DNA of 64,000 nt. Source: Clostridia bacterium (GTDB taxonomy: Bacteria; Bacillota; Clostridia; Christensenellales; Pumilibacteraceae). Below, in pieces: positions 24,486 to 33,599 of the stretch. The stretch spans positions 1-64,000 of the forward strand of contig JAGAPA010000068.1 of NCBI GenBank assembly GCA_017623455.1, in the 5' to 3' direction. Positions within the stretch are counted from its first letter, which is position 1. Each line of letters opens with the position of its first letter. The position numbers were made by a program, and so were the translations under genes. The notes under the pieces were generated by a model that saw only the letters and a list, made by a program, of their open reading frames with translations, ran no database searches and was not told the origin of the DNA.

Positions 24486-25177
24486 TTCGTCTCCTTTATC
24501 CAATCTTCAACATTACCGCTTCCAAAATACGAAAGCAAAACCCTCTCGTCTATTGCATCTTCTTTTCTTGCAGACTCGTTACACAGTAGTCTTGTAAGAT
24601 ACGCTTCCTTTCGCATATCTCCGTTTGCATTAAACGAATTATCCGCGCTGCCAAACGAAATGGGAAGCTTACCGCTCACAAACCCCACGGGCGGAACTCC
24701 GTAGCCCTTACCCAAAGAATACGAGGGTAAAAACACCGGACTTGCGTTGCTCTGTACCATAAGATCGATATCGTCGCGGTCTATGAAGTTTGCGCCAACT
24801 ACGGTTGCATTATCAAGCAATCCCATTCTATGTAAAAGCATAACAGGCGAAAGCTTGTACCTGCTTTCTATAAGTCCGCACGTATACAAATCCTCGCACG
24901 CCCTAACCATAAATTTGCACTTTTTCTCCAATACGTATTCGATACACGCGTCCAAAACAGGGTCGGGCAAAAGCAACGACGAAAGACAAATTTTATCTCC
25001 TGCAAGATCCTTTTCGCTTTCTACGTACGAATAAACTTCCACGCCTTTCTTTGCTCCGTCAAACGCGTTTACGTTTTTTGTAACAACGTTAATTCTGTCC
25101 GCAAAACAAGAATGGCAAACGTCAACGTTTGCCATACTGTCGGTCATTAAAAATGCGTTATACAATGAAAGTTTCAT
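24482..25177 (-). CDS. Degenerate amidohydrolase-like protein, probably non-catalytic
   Basis: A 231-residue protein. From about residue 70 it follows the C-terminal half of the TRZ/ATZ-MtaD amidohydrolases: LSPVMLLHRMGLLD matches the helix before the metal strand, DRDDIDLMVQSNASPVFLPS matches the T-x-x-DI-x-LL segment, and GDMRKEAYLTRLL matches the helix after the GTDG loop. However, the expected metal ligands are missing: the HxH-type strand reads FMVRACED, the AHC strand reads VVGANF, and the GTDG loop reads SFGSADNSFN. The N-terminal half of the barrel is also absent. I infer a pseudoenzyme or a remodelled fold. It is coupled by 4-nt overlaps to galU upstream and the phosphatase downstream, so it is maintained in the operon. 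The family link is by eye. Confidence 0.5.
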   Translation of the reverse strand: MKLSLYNAFLMTDSMANVDVCHSCFADRINVVTKNVNAFDGAKKGVEVYSYVESEKDLAGDKICLSSLLLPDPVLDACIEYVLEKKCKFMVRACEDLYTCGLIESRYKLSPVMLLHRMGLLDNATVVGANFIDRDDIDLMVQSNASPVFLPSYSLGKGYGVPPVGFVSGKLPISFGSADNSFNANGDMRKEAYLTRLLCNESARKEDAIDERVLLSYFGSGNVEDWIKETK

Positions 25178-26046
25178 AATTTTTTCGCTAATTCTTTTAT
25201 GTATTCTCTGTACTTATCCCCAAACTCCGCATTGTTCAACGCGAACTCGGTATAAGCCTGCATTGCTCCGAATTTATCACCCATATCATACCTTACGCCT
25301 TCAAACTCGTACGCGCACACTTTGCCTTCCTTGCAAAGCAATGCGAGAGTATCGGTAAACTGAAGCTCGTTATTTTTGCCCACGGGAGTATTTTCTATAA
25401 CGTCGAAAACCTCACTCGAAAGCGCGTATCTGCCCAAGCTTGCAAGACGGGAAGGAAGAGCGTTAAGCGGTGGTTTTTCTACAATACCCTTAAGGTAATG
25501 GAGCTTACCCTCGCTCTTTACAACGTCGCCCACTCCGTACTTTACAATGTCGTCGCTAAGCATAGTCTGAACTCCAACTATGTTATTTCCGCATTTTTCA
25601 TACGCGTCGCCAAGCTGAGCCATAACAGGATATGGATTTACGATTAAATCGTCGCCCCACGCAAGATAAAACGGATCGTTGCCCACAAACTCCTTAGCTT
25701 TATACACCGCATCACCACTGCCTTTAGGCTCGTTCTGATAGGTAAAACTAATGTTAACGCCGTCCGTAATGTCTTTTAAGATCTTAACAACATCCTCTTT
25801 ACCTGCCGACAAAAGCTTATTTTCAAGCTCCTTATCCTCGCTGAAGTATCGCCTTATTTCCTCTTTTTGAGGTGATATTACGATAAGAACGTCCGTAACT
25901 CCGCTCTGCTTCGCTTCGTTTACGATATACGAAAGCACGGGAGTATCGATGACGGGTAACAATTCTTTGGGTACTGCCTTGGTGATGGGCATAAATCTCG
26001 TGCCCATTCCTGCGCAAGGTATTACCGCTTTTGTTATTTTTGTCAT
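25174..26046 (-). CDS. galU: UTP-glucose-1-phosphate uridylyltransferase
   Basis: Makes UDP-glucose from UTP and glucose 1-phosphate for cell-wall and capsule polymers. The 290-residue length is typical. The nucleotide-binding signature AVIPCAGMGTRFMPITKAVP is at residues 7-26, followed by KELLPVIDTPVLSYIV. Other family blocks: YQNEPKGSGDAVYKAKEF, LAWGDDLIVNPYP, and GIVEKP. A GGAG site is 9 nt before the ATG. Its stop overlaps the next gene by 4 nt. The 77-nt gap before it holds a hairpin (GCACG/CGTGC at 26083-26098) without a T-tract, so transcription may continue from the rpoD operon. Confidence 0.96.
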   Translation of the reverse strand: MTKITKAVIPCAGMGTRFMPITKAVPKELLPVIDTPVLSYIVNEAKQSGVTDVLIVISPQKEEIRRYFSEDKELENKLLSAGKEDVVKILKDITDGVNISFTYQNEPKGSGDAVYKAKEFVGNDPFYLAWGDDLIVNPYPVMAQLGDAYEKCGNNIVGVQTMLSDDIVKYGVGDVVKSEGKLHYLKGIVEKPPLNALPSRLASLGRYALSSEVFDVIENTPVGKNNELQFTDTLALLCKEGKVCAYEFEGVRYDMGDKFGAMQAYTEFALNNAEFGDKYREYIKELAKKL

Positions 26047-26123
26047 AATAATAATCTCCGCAAAAGTTTTTTTGGCTTAAAACCGCACGTAATTTCGTGC
26101 CAAATGCCCTATCGGGAGGTTTT

Positions 26124-26825
26124 CTAACCTTTGTATATTATGCGCTTACACGAATCGCAATGACACTTTCCGTCTTTGTTTAACTGCTCAGAGTTGCTTT
26201 TTGACAAAGCCATAAAGCATCCTCCGCAGGTATAACTCTTATCGTCACCTTGTACCTGAACGAAAGGATTAAGAATGTTTTGAGCAAACAAGGCGTCGTA
26301 ATCTGCAAGCAAATCAGCAGATACCTTAGCGCGCAAGGGCGCAACCTCTCCCTTTAATTTCTCCAGTTCCTTCTTTACTACGGCAACGTCTTTCTGATAC
26401 GCTTCGTTTACAACATTATATTCATCCTTGAGCTTCTTGCCCTCGTCCTGAGCCTCAAGATAAGTTTTGATAGCCTTGTCAGACTGAAGCTTGAGATTTT
26501 CTACCTTTTGAGATATTTCCGCTACCGTCTTTTTGATATCTTCAAGCTTAGCAACTATCGCGTCCTTATCCGTCGCCGTGCCAAGCTCTGCAATCAACGT
26601 TTCACATTCACTTGTAACTTTGGTAAGAGCGGATACCGCGTCGTTGTAAGCGGAAACAATCTTGTCCGCATAAGCTTCTGCGGAAAGCATTTTCTTTTTC
26701 GCCTCGTCAAAGTTTACCCTTATCTCTTCCCTCTTTTTTCTTTTGGGACTGCTTGCGATAGAACGCTCGATATCGTGAATGCGCGCGTTTGTTTTTTGGT
26801 AAGCTAATAAATCTTGTAAATCCAT
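26124..26825 (-). CDS. Coiled-coil protein with C4 zinc ribbon (DUF164/CT398 type)
   Basis: A 233-residue protein. Residues about 1-180 are a long helical coiled coil (charged, heptad-like, for example EISQKVENLKLQSDKAIKTY). Residues about 195-230 are a zinc ribbon: CGGC and, 22 residues on, CDSC, with C-H-C just before the second pair (KCHCDSC). Family members are found next to Nif3-like genes in many Bacillota, as here; a nucleic-acid or flagellar-chaperone-like role has been proposed for relatives, but the function here is not established. AAGGAG lies 8 nt before the ATG, 15 nt past the Nif3-like gene's stop. Confidence 0.88.
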   Translation of the reverse strand: MDLQDLLAYQKTNARIHDIERSIASSPKRKKREEIRVNFDEAKKKMLSAEAYADKIVSAYNDAVSALTKVTSECETLIAELGTATDKDAIVAKLEDIKKTVAEISQKVENLKLQSDKAIKTYLEAQDEGKKLKDEYNVVNEAYQKDVAVVKKELEKLKGEVAPLRAKVSADLLADYDALFAQNILNPFVQVQGDDKSYTCGGCFMALSKSNSEQLNKDGKCHCDSCKRIIYKG

Positions 26826-26840
26826 TTACAAATCTCCTTT

Positions 26841-27638
26841 TTACAGGCTCGAATACGGATTACTCTCCCTATCCGATACCATGATTTTTATATTATACCC
26901 CGATTTTGTCAAAGCCTCGTCTATCTTTTGTGAAAGGTACGGGATAAAAAACCTCTCTGTAGCATAGTGACTGCTCTCGATCATGTTCATTCCCACGCTT
27001 TTTGCATAAAGCGCAACGTGATGCTTAATTTCGCTCGTTACAAAACACGTAGCGCCCATTTCCTTAGCTTTTTCGATATACTCTATATCCGCTCCGCTAC
27101 CGTTTACCACGGCAATACGGTTTACCTTTCCGGTAAGGTTTTCAGATATTACGCGTACGGGGAAATCAAGTACGTTTTCTACTTTTTGCGCAAGAGAGGC
27201 AATGTCCATAGAGGATATATTCCCCACTCTGCCAATTCCGGCATTTTCTCCCACAACGTCAATAATCTGCTTATCGGTCATACCCAACAAGTCTGCTACA
27301 GTATCGTTTACACCGCCTGCCACACTGTCAAGATTGGTGTGCATCGAATACACGTTTATCCCGTTCTTTACAGCAGTAGTTACCACGCGGTAATTCTCAT
27401 ATCCGTCGTTGAGATTTTTTATCGGAGCAAAAATTACGGGGTGATGCGAAACAACTAAATTACATCCCTTTTCAACAGCTTCCGCAATAACATCCGCCGT
27501 TGCGTCAAGGCATACCGTTATACCCGTTATTTCACTTTCTTTTTCTCCGATATTAAGTCCGGCATTATCAAAGGAAAGCGCAAGCGATGACGGCGCAATA
27601 CTTTCCAGTACGTTTATAATATCTTTCAGCTTTGCCAT
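26841..27638 (-). CDS. Nif3-like dinuclear metal-centre protein
   Basis: A 265-residue member of the Nif3/YqfO/DUF34 family, which forms toroidal hexamers with a two-metal site. Metal-binding blocks are seen: VVSHHPVIFAPIKN (His-His, about 63-76) and MHTNLDSVAGGVND (His and Asp, about 98-111), and a C-terminal ESSHYATERFFI with His and Glu. It is often annotated as GTP cyclohydrolase I type 2, but that activity is not demonstrated for the family. It overlaps the end of trmK by 13 nt; the trmK-nif3 pairing is conserved in Bacillota. Confidence 0.93.
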   Translation of the reverse strand: MAKLKDIINVLESIAPSSLALSFDNAGLNIGEKESEITGITVCLDATADVIAEAVEKGCNLVVSHHPVIFAPIKNLNDGYENYRVVTTAVKNGINVYSMHTNLDSVAGGVNDTVADLLGMTDKQIIDVVGENAGIGRVGNISSMDIASLAQKVENVLDFPVRVISENLTGKVNRIAVVNGSGADIEYIEKAKEMGATCFVTSEIKHHVALYAKSVGMNMIESSHYATERFFIPYLSQKIDEALTKSGYNIKIMVSDRESNPYSSL

Positions 27639-28246
27639 TTATACGCCTCCTTTGCAATTTCCAACAGTTTTTTGTTTTTTTCGGACGGATAAAGCGCAGA
27701 ATACTTAGCTATTTCCGTCTGCAACCTCTTTTTTCTGAGCTCGTCCTTTTGCTTGTAAAAAAAGCCTTCGTGAGCAATAATTTCATCGATCTCGCACTCA
27801 CCCTCGCAGGCGCAGATAACGTCGTAGAAAACGCCGTCCTCCTCAACTACGAAATCCTTTTCCGCCCGATATCCGTTCCGAGCGAGAAAAAACCTCAGCT
27901 CTTCCACGTTCTTTTGCGCGCCAAGTATAAGATAGGGTTTGTAGGAAAGCGCGGAGATAATTCCCATAATTGTCTTTGCGCCCATACCGCAAATTACCGC
28001 GGTATCCACTCTACGTATACCCTTAAGTCCGTCCGCAACGTGAAACTCGACGTTATCGAACCTACTCAGCCTCGCTTTTGCTTTTTGTAAACATTTCGCG
28101 CTTACGTCACAAGCAAGAACGACGTGGGCAAGCTTGTTTTCAGCCACGTATTCGCTCACTTTTCCGTGATCGCATCCCACGTCCGCAAAAACCGAACAGG
28201 GTTTGATGCACTCACATACCGCGATCAGTCTTTTATCAGTTAACAT
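27626..28246 (-). CDS. trmK: tRNA (adenine-22-N1)-methyltransferase
   Basis: Methylates N1 of A22 in tRNA using S-adenosylmethionine. The SAM-binding motif is [17 protein letters not shown] (about 20-36) and the second acidic loop is [24 protein letters not shown] is a family block. I start at ATG 28246 (206 residues), which overlaps the last 11 bases of rpoD; the longer frame to 28336 lies fully within rpoD. The ribosome site is poor, so translation probably depends on coupling to rpoD. The C-terminal part is the helical tRNA-contacting coiled coil ([20 protein letters not shown]). Confidence 0.93.
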   Translation of the reverse strand: MLTDKRLIAVCECIKPCSVFADVGCDHGKVSEYVAENKLAHVVLACDVSAKCLQKAKARLSRFDNVEFHVADGLKGIRRVDTAVICGMGAKTIMGIISALSYKPYLILGAQKNVEELRFFLARNGYRAEKDFVVEEDGVFYDVICACEGECEIDEIIAHEGFFYKQKDELRKKRLQTEIAKYSALYPSEKNKKLLEIAKEAYKWQS

Positions 28247-29531
28247 AATCGCGAAGCTTTTTGCTTCTTTGAGGATGACGAAGCTTTCTGAGCGCTTTTG
28301 CTTCAATCTGTCTGATACGCTCTCTCGTAACCCCAAACTCTCTTCCTACCTCTTCCAAAGTTCTGGGATGTCCGTCGTCAATACCGTAACGGAGTCTTAA
28401 TACCATTTCCTCACGCGGAGTAAGGGTATCGAGAACAACCATAAGCTGTTCTTTGAGAATAGAGAAGGTTGCGGCGTCCTGAGGAGAAGATGCGTGATCG
28501 TCTTCGATAAAGTCGCCAAGATGCGAATCCTCTTCCTCGCCGATAGGTGTTTCCAAGGATACGGGATCGAGCGAAATTCTCTGAATCTCGCGTACGCGCT
28601 CCGTGCTGATGCCCATTTCCTGAGCTATCTCTTCGGGTAACGGATCACGACCAAACTTCTGCACCAAAAGTCTTGTGGTACGAGCAAGCTTGTTGATTGT
28701 TTCCACCATATGAACGGGAATACGTATAGTTCGCGCCTGATCGGCAATAGCTCTGGTTATTGCCTGTCTTATCCACCAAGTAGCGTACGTGGAGAATCGG
28801 TAGCCTCTCGTATAGTCGAACTTTTCAACCGCCTTCATAAGACCAAGGTTGCCTTCTTGGATAAGATCCAAAAAGAGCATTCCGCGTCCTACGTAACGCT
28901 TTGCAATGGACACTACGAGTCTGAGGTTTGCCTCGGAAAGTCGCTTTTGCGCGTCCATATCGCCTTCCATCATTTTTTGCGAAAGATCAAGTTCTTCCTC
29001 TATGGTAAGAAGAGGAACTTTACCGATATCTTTAAGGTATACTTTTACGGGATCGTCAATGCTGACTTCCGCCATAATCTTATCGATATCGTCGTGAAGA
29101 AGCTCTGCAGTGTTGTTGATAACGGTAATTCCGTGTTCGTCAAGAATACGGAAAACCTCGTCCATTTCTCTTGCAGTAGCTTCACACTCTACGGCAATCT
29201 TTTCACCAACCTCGTCGTAGGTAAGCTTGCCGTGTTTTTTGCCAAGACTAATAAGACGTTTGATTTCATTCTGGATTTTTTCACTTAATACAACGGGGCT
29301 GTCATTCGCAACCGCCGTTTCCTTTTTTACGCTGACCTCGGTTTTTTGCTTAGCCTTCTCCCCGATTGTGATATCGTTAGCTTTAAGTCCTGCCAAAATA
29401 TCTTCAATCTGATCGGGAGTAATCTTAATACCCTTAAGCGCGTTATTAACGTCGTCGTAGGTAAGCTCGCCTTTCTTTTTGTAGATTCCGGTAAGCGTAT
29501 TAATAATTTTATAAGTGCTGCTTTTTTCCAT
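28236..29531 (-). CDS. rpoD: Primary RNA polymerase sigma factor
   Basis: The main vegetative sigma factor, 431 residues. A region 1.1-like N-terminal helical domain (1-110), region 1.2 ([18 protein letters not shown]), region 2 ([39 protein letters not shown]), region 3 and region 4 ([20 protein letters not shown]) are intact. The -10 contacts Gln and Thr (RQAIT) match E. coli sigma-70, fitting the TATAAT boxes seen in this window. The ATG has GGAGG 6 nt upstream, inside the end of the preceding sigma gene, which it overlaps by 23 nt. The gene lies in a dgt-dnaG-sigma-rpoD macromolecular synthesis operon. Confidence 0.97.
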   Translation of the reverse strand: MEKSSTYKIINTLTGIYKKKGELTYDDVNNALKGIKITPDQIEDILAGLKANDITIGEKAKQKTEVSVKKETAVANDSPVVLSEKIQNEIKRLISLGKKHGKLTYDEVGEKIAVECEATAREMDEVFRILDEHGITVINNTAELLHDDIDKIMAEVSIDDPVKVYLKDIGKVPLLTIEEELDLSQKMMEGDMDAQKRLSEANLRLVVSIAKRYVGRGMLFLDLIQEGNLGLMKAVEKFDYTRGYRFSTYATWWIRQAITRAIADQARTIRIPVHMVETINKLARTTRLLVQKFGRDPLPEEIAQEMGISTERVREIQRISLDPVSLETPIGEEEDSHLGDFIEDDHASSPQDAATFSILKEQLMVVLDTLTPREEMVLRLRYGIDDGHPRTLEEVGREFGVTRERIRQIEAKALRKLRHPQRSKKLRDYVN

Positions 29532-30600
29532 TTTTGTCCTCCGTCGGCTTTTTGCCGAACTCTTGTTTTTGTTTGTCGTAATAGTATATCAGCTCTTTGT
29601 TAAAAGCCGGATATCTTAGTTTTGCAAGGGCTTTTTGCTCAATCTGCCTTACCCGTTCTCTCGTAACGTTGTAAATAACACCAATCTCTTCCAGTGTTTT
29701 CGGATCGCCGTTATCCAAGCCGAATCTTAAGCGGATTATCGACTGTTCGGACGCGGTAAGATGAGAAAGCGCGCGTTGTGCGAGCTGTACAAGCTCTTTT
29801 TTTTCGGTTAAGGTATCAGGTCTTAAGTCCTCGTCCGCCTCCAAAAAATCAAGTATTACGCTATCGTCTTCCCCCACTGCCTCGTAAACCGAAACAGTCT
29901 TGTGCATAAGCGAAAGATATTGCGCTATCTTTTTTTCGCTTTCGCCCATAGCCGAAGCAAGATACCCAACGGTAGGATCGCAACCGTGCTCTAAGCCGTA
30001 CGCCGATATAATTTTTCCGAGTTTCTCTACTCGCTCTTTGACGTACGCCGGCAAACGAATGGTTCTGCCCTCTTCGCTGATAGTTCTTACAATCGCCTGT
30101 CTTATCCACCAGGATGCGCAAGTCGAAAACCTAAATCCCTTGTCCGGATCAAATTTTTCCGTGGCTTTCATAAGCCCTAAATTTCCGCTCTGGATCAGAT
30201 CTTCAATCTCCACACCTCTGCCCGTATAATGCTTCGCAATGGCATGCACGAGTCTTAGGTTGGACAGTACAAGTTTATCTTTTGCATCTTTGTTTCCCTC
30301 GCGTATTTTGTACGCAAGCTGTATTTCTTCTTCCGCCGTAAGAAGCTGACCTTCCACGTTTGCGCCGACTGTCAGGTCGCTTGCCTCTGCGATATCCTCC
30401 TGAGCTACTACAAGAATATCCTTTTGGGCCAATAATTCCAAAACCTCGTCGGCCTGTATTGCGTCAGCATCACACTTCGTTATGAGCGTAGAATACACTT
30501 CGTCAGTGGTGAGCGCTCCCTGTTTTCCCGCTCTTTCGATAAGAGCATCAACCTCTTTTATAATGAGGTCTTTATTATTTCCATTCATCTGCGCCACCAT
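29509..30600 (-). CDS. Second sigma-70 family factor (RpoD-like paralogue)
   Basis: A 363-residue sigma factor encoded directly upstream of rpoD. It keeps a shortened region 1.1 (helical, [13 protein letters not shown]), region 1.2 ([18 protein letters not shown]), region 2 ([18 protein letters not shown]), and region 4 ([20 protein letters not shown]). Region 4 recognition residues match RpoD, so -35 preference should be the same. In region 2.4 the RQAIT of RpoD is RQAIVRT, so the residue equivalent to E. coli Thr440 is Val171, and in region 3.0 the extended -10 His equivalent is Tyr186 (LPAYVKE). These changes predict altered -10 or extended -10 preference (inference). The start is uncertain: ATG 30600 overlaps dnaG by 26 nt; ATG 30588 has GGTGG 5 nt upstream. 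It is closer to group 2 (alternative, non-essential) sigma factors. Confidence 0.92.
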   Translation of the reverse strand: MVAQMNGNNKDLIIKEVDALIERAGKQGALTTDEVYSTLITKCDADAIQADEVLELLAQKDILVVAQEDIAEASDLTVGANVEGQLLTAEEEIQLAYKIREGNKDAKDKLVLSNLRLVHAIAKHYTGRGVEIEDLIQSGNLGLMKATEKFDPDKGFRFSTCASWWIRQAIVRTISEEGRTIRLPAYVKERVEKLGKIISAYGLEHGCDPTVGYLASAMGESEKKIAQYLSLMHKTVSVYEAVGEDDSVILDFLEADEDLRPDTLTEKKELVQLAQRALSHLTASEQSIIRLRFGLDNGDPKTLEEIGVIYNVTRERVRQIEQKALAKLRYPAFNKELIYYYDKQKQEFGKKPTEDKNGKKQHL

Positions 30601-32368
30601 ATTTCATTTCTTTTATTTTCTGATCAATCTTTCCCATTTCCAAAACGAGGAGCGGATTTTTTGTTTCGGAATATTCCTTGGCAAGCCTATCCTTCTCTTT
30701 GAGCAGGAAATTGCTCTTTATTTTAGTAAGGCAAGCCTTGTACTTATCCTCACCGTCCCCAAGCTTGAACTGATAATCCACTATCTTACCTATATCTCCG
30801 CTTGCTACGGTATACAGCACGGACGGGTTTACCTTTTGTCCGCCCTTAACGCGCTCTAACGCATAACCGAAAACGTCGGATAAGGTCTTTGACGTAAGAT
30901 ATGGGAAGATATCGTCGGCAAGCGACACGTACGGCTTTGAGTATATCCAAGACGCAACTATAAACAGCTCCGCTCTGTCAAAAACCTCCGTCTTCTTTGC
31001 CGTTTCTTCCTCTCTTTCCTTTTCTTTCTCCGCCTTCTTTTCCTCAATCTTGCGCTCGGACAGTCCTACTTGCTGACGTAACGCGTCCATAGAATAGCCC
31101 GTAATCTCGTGTATAACTTTGAGATACTCCTCCTTTTCTACGGGGTTTTCGAGCTTTGCAACAACCTTGAGTGCCTCTACGGTAAACTTGGATTTTCCGT
31201 CGGGAGTGGAAAGATCGTAATCGTTTTTGATAACCTTTATCTTAAAAGCAGGCAACGTATCCGCTTTTCTTAAAAGTTGCATATATCCTTCCTTGCCGTA
31301 CTTTTTTATTACGTCGTCGGGATCAAGTCCGTCGGGAAGAGAAACAACCTTTACGTTAAGACCGCAATCGGCTAAAATATCCAAACCCCTCATAGTTGCT
31401 TTTTGTCCGGCGGAATCTCCGTCGTACGAAATAAACACGTTTGAGGTATAGTTCTTTATCGCCTTTGCCTGTTGCTGAGTAAGAGCAGTGCCCATGCTTG
31501 CAACCGCGGTATCAAAGCCCGCCTGATGCAAAGCCATTACGTCCATATACCCCTCGGTCATAATAACGTACTTGATGTTTTCTTTCTGCTTCTTCTTTTT
31601 GAGAAGGTTTATGCCGAAAATAACCTTGGATTTATCAAACACCGGAGTTGCGGAAGTATTGCGGTACTTTACGGGGATATGCGATTGCTTATCTAAAAGT
31701 CGTCCGCCAAAGCCCACTATTTCGCCAAAATTATTGATAATGGGGATTATCAGACGATTATAAAACACGTCGTAGTACCTGTCGCCCTTAATCTCCGCTA
31801 TGCCTGCCTCTTTAATATCGGCAAGACTGTAGCCTTTTTTTGTGAGATAGTCCAGCATTTCCTCGCCGTTTTGCGAATAACCGAGCCCAAATCTCGTAAC
31901 GATTCTGCTGTCAAGACCCCTGTGCTCGATGTATTCTCTTGCTACGCTTGCCTTTTCGGAAAAAAGATTTTCGTGATAATGTCTGCCGGCATCTCTTAAC
32001 AGCGCAAGCAACGTCTGCTTTTTCTCTTTATCCAAAGCAGGCTTATAATTATCGTTTTTCCTAAAAGACGGAACCTCTAACTGCGCCATTTCCGCAACGA
32101 GCCTGAGCGCGTCCATAAAATCTATATTCTCGGTTTTTTGCACGAAAGTTATTGCGTTTCCGCTCTCCTTACAACCGAAACAATGATAAAACTGACGTTC
32201 GTCGTTTACCGCAAAGGACGGCTCCTTTTCGTGATGAAACGGACAACAACCCCAAAACGTTTTGCCTTTTTTGTTAAGAGGAAGGTAACGCGAAATAACG
32301 TTGACGATGTCAACGCGAGAAAGCACTTTTTCTACAAACTGAGAAAAATCAACGTTATTTTCTGCCAC
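30575..32368 (-). CDS. dnaG: DNA primase
   Basis: Synthesises RNA primers at the replication fork. The 597-residue protein has the CHC2 zinc finger (CCPFHHEKEPSFAVN and YHCFGCKESG, about 41-72), the catalytic RNA polymerase core, and a TOPRIM domain (MTEGYMDVMALHQAGF, about 269-284, and YDGDSAGQKAT for the acidic metal site). The C-terminal helicase-binding part is more divergent. It starts with GTG at 32368, with GAGGTGA 7 nt upstream. It precedes the two sigma genes in the classical dnaG-rpoD order. Confidence 0.97.
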   Translation of the reverse strand: MAENNVDFSQFVEKVLSRVDIVNVISRYLPLNKKGKTFWGCCPFHHEKEPSFAVNDERQFYHCFGCKESGNAITFVQKTENIDFMDALRLVAEMAQLEVPSFRKNDNYKPALDKEKKQTLLALLRDAGRHYHENLFSEKASVAREYIEHRGLDSRIVTRFGLGYSQNGEEMLDYLTKKGYSLADIKEAGIAEIKGDRYYDVFYNRLIIPIINNFGEIVGFGGRLLDKQSHIPVKYRNTSATPVFDKSKVIFGINLLKKKKQKENIKYVIMTEGYMDVMALHQAGFDTAVASMGTALTQQQAKAIKNYTSNVFISYDGDSAGQKATMRGLDILADCGLNVKVVSLPDGLDPDDVIKKYGKEGYMQLLRKADTLPAFKIKVIKNDYDLSTPDGKSKFTVEALKVVAKLENPVEKEEYLKVIHEITGYSMDALRQQVGLSERKIEEKKAEKEKEREEETAKKTEVFDRAELFIVASWIYSKPYVSLADDIFPYLTSKTLSDVFGYALERVKGGQKVNPSVLYTVASGDIGKIVDYQFKLGDGEDKYKACLTKIKSNFLLKEKDRLAKEYSETKNPLLVLEMGKIDQKIKEMKYGGADEWK

Positions 32369-32386
32369 TTAAAATCACCTCGCTCT

Positions 32387-32408
32387 TATGCGCGCGCACG
32401 CGTATGCA
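32387..32408. repeat. Alternating purine-pyrimidine run between dgt and dnaG
   Basis: Twenty-two consecutive alternating bases, TATGCGCGCGCACGCGTATG and two more, in the 48-bp gap between dgt and dnaG. It shares GCGCGCACGCG with the run at 328-355. Confidence 0.6.
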
Positions 32409-32416
32409 AAAACCGA

Positions 32417-33412
32417 TCAGAGTTTGGACCAGCTTTTGGGTACGGTAATATCCTCAAAGGTCTTTACCGCAAAAGTATCGCTCATCATCGCGATATAATC
32501 GCACACTTTCTGCTCGAGCGTACTGTCCATATCCAGAAATTCTCTCGGAATTCTGTCTTTATGGAAATAGAAATATTCGTACAAAAATTTAATCATATCA
32601 ACGGCTTTTCCCTCTTCCGCCTTTGCCTCGGAGGAAACGTAGACGTTTTCAAACATCCACTTTCTGAGTCCATTGATCATAAGCTTGAATTCGTCGGACG
32701 GAGAGGCAGCGTTTTTACCGTATGAATTACCGATAAAATCCATAATCATACTGTTAAGTCGCTTGCCCGTCTTTTCTCCAAACGCATCCCTGAATTCCTT
32801 GGGAATGTCTTCATTTTTTATAATACCGCCCCTTATCGCGTCGTCAATATCGTGATTAATATACGCAATACGGTCACTCCAAGCAACAACGTGTCCTTCC
32901 AAAGTGCACGCATTGCCACGGCTGGTGTGGTTCAAAATACCGTCGCGAACCTCGTACGTTAAGTTCATACCCTTACCCTCGTACTCCAAAAAGTCCACGA
33001 CTCTTAGCGACTGCTCGTTATGCTCAAAGTGCGTAAAACAATTGAGCGCGCGCTCGCCTGCATGTCCGTAAGGAGTATGCCCCAAATCGTGACCCAAGCT
33101 TATCGCCTCGATAAGATCTTCGTTAAGCCTCAGCGCTCTTCCGATAGAACGAGCTATTTGACTTACTTCCAAAGTATGAGTAAGACGGGTACGATAATGA
33201 TCTCCCTCGGGAGCTAAGAAAACCTGCGTCTTGTGCTTAAGACGGCGAAACGCCTTGCAGTGTATAATCCTGTCCCTATCGCGCGCGTACTCGCTACGCG
33301 TAGGATGGGGTTCTAAGGGTTCTTTTCTTCCCTTGCTTAATGCGGTTTTCTGAGCAAACGGCGAAAGGTATTTTTCCTCAATTTCATAAGTTAAGGCGGT
33401 ATAATCTATCAT
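32417..33412 (-). CDS. dgt: Deoxyguanosinetriphosphate triphosphohydrolase-like HD protein
   Basis: Hydrolyses dGTP or other dNTPs to the nucleoside and triphosphate. The 331-residue protein has the HD-domain metal site: RLTHTLEVSQIARSIGRAL supplies the first His, GHDLGHTPYGHAGE the His-Asp pair (about 109-122), and DDIDDAIRGG region the last Asp (SDRIAYINHDIDDAI). KHKTQVFLAPEGDHYRTR is a family block. A dgt-like gene directly upstream of dnaG is common in Clostridia. GGGAGAG lies 10 nt before the ATG. It heads the long operon; I could not place its promoter with confidence in 33413-33548. Confidence 0.94.
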   Translation of the reverse strand: MIDYTALTYEIEEKYLSPFAQKTALSKGRKEPLEPHPTRSEYARDRDRIIHCKAFRRLKHKTQVFLAPEGDHYRTRLTHTLEVSQIARSIGRALRLNEDLIEAISLGHDLGHTPYGHAGERALNCFTHFEHNEQSLRVVDFLEYEGKGMNLTYEVRDGILNHTSRGNACTLEGHVVAWSDRIAYINHDIDDAIRGGIIKNEDIPKEFRDAFGEKTGKRLNSMIMDFIGNSYGKNAASPSDEFKLMINGLRKWMFENVYVSSEAKAEEGKAVDMIKFLYEYFYFHKDRIPREFLDMDSTLEQKVCDYIAMMSDTFAVKTFEDITVPKSWSKL

Positions 33413-33548
33413 AAAAAATCAACTCTCCCACTTTTAGATCCGTTCGTTTTTTGCAATGTAAAAATATCGATTTTGTCACAAAAAGTCGAATACGTATACC
33501 ACTTTTGGTGCAAAATCACGTCAAATACAACCGTTTTATAAGCCACCA

Positions 33549-33579
33549 CAAGGACGGAAGCAAAATTGCTCCGTCCTTG
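33549..33579 (-). terminator. Strong hairpin after ppdK, probable terminator
   Basis: Stem CAAGGACGGA/TCCGTCCTTG with an inner AGCAA/TTGCT pairing, 20 nt past the ppdK stop codon. No clean T-tract follows, so it may instead stabilise the mRNA 3' end. Confidence 0.55.
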
Positions 33580-33599
33580 CAGATCGTTATAAACTGTTA

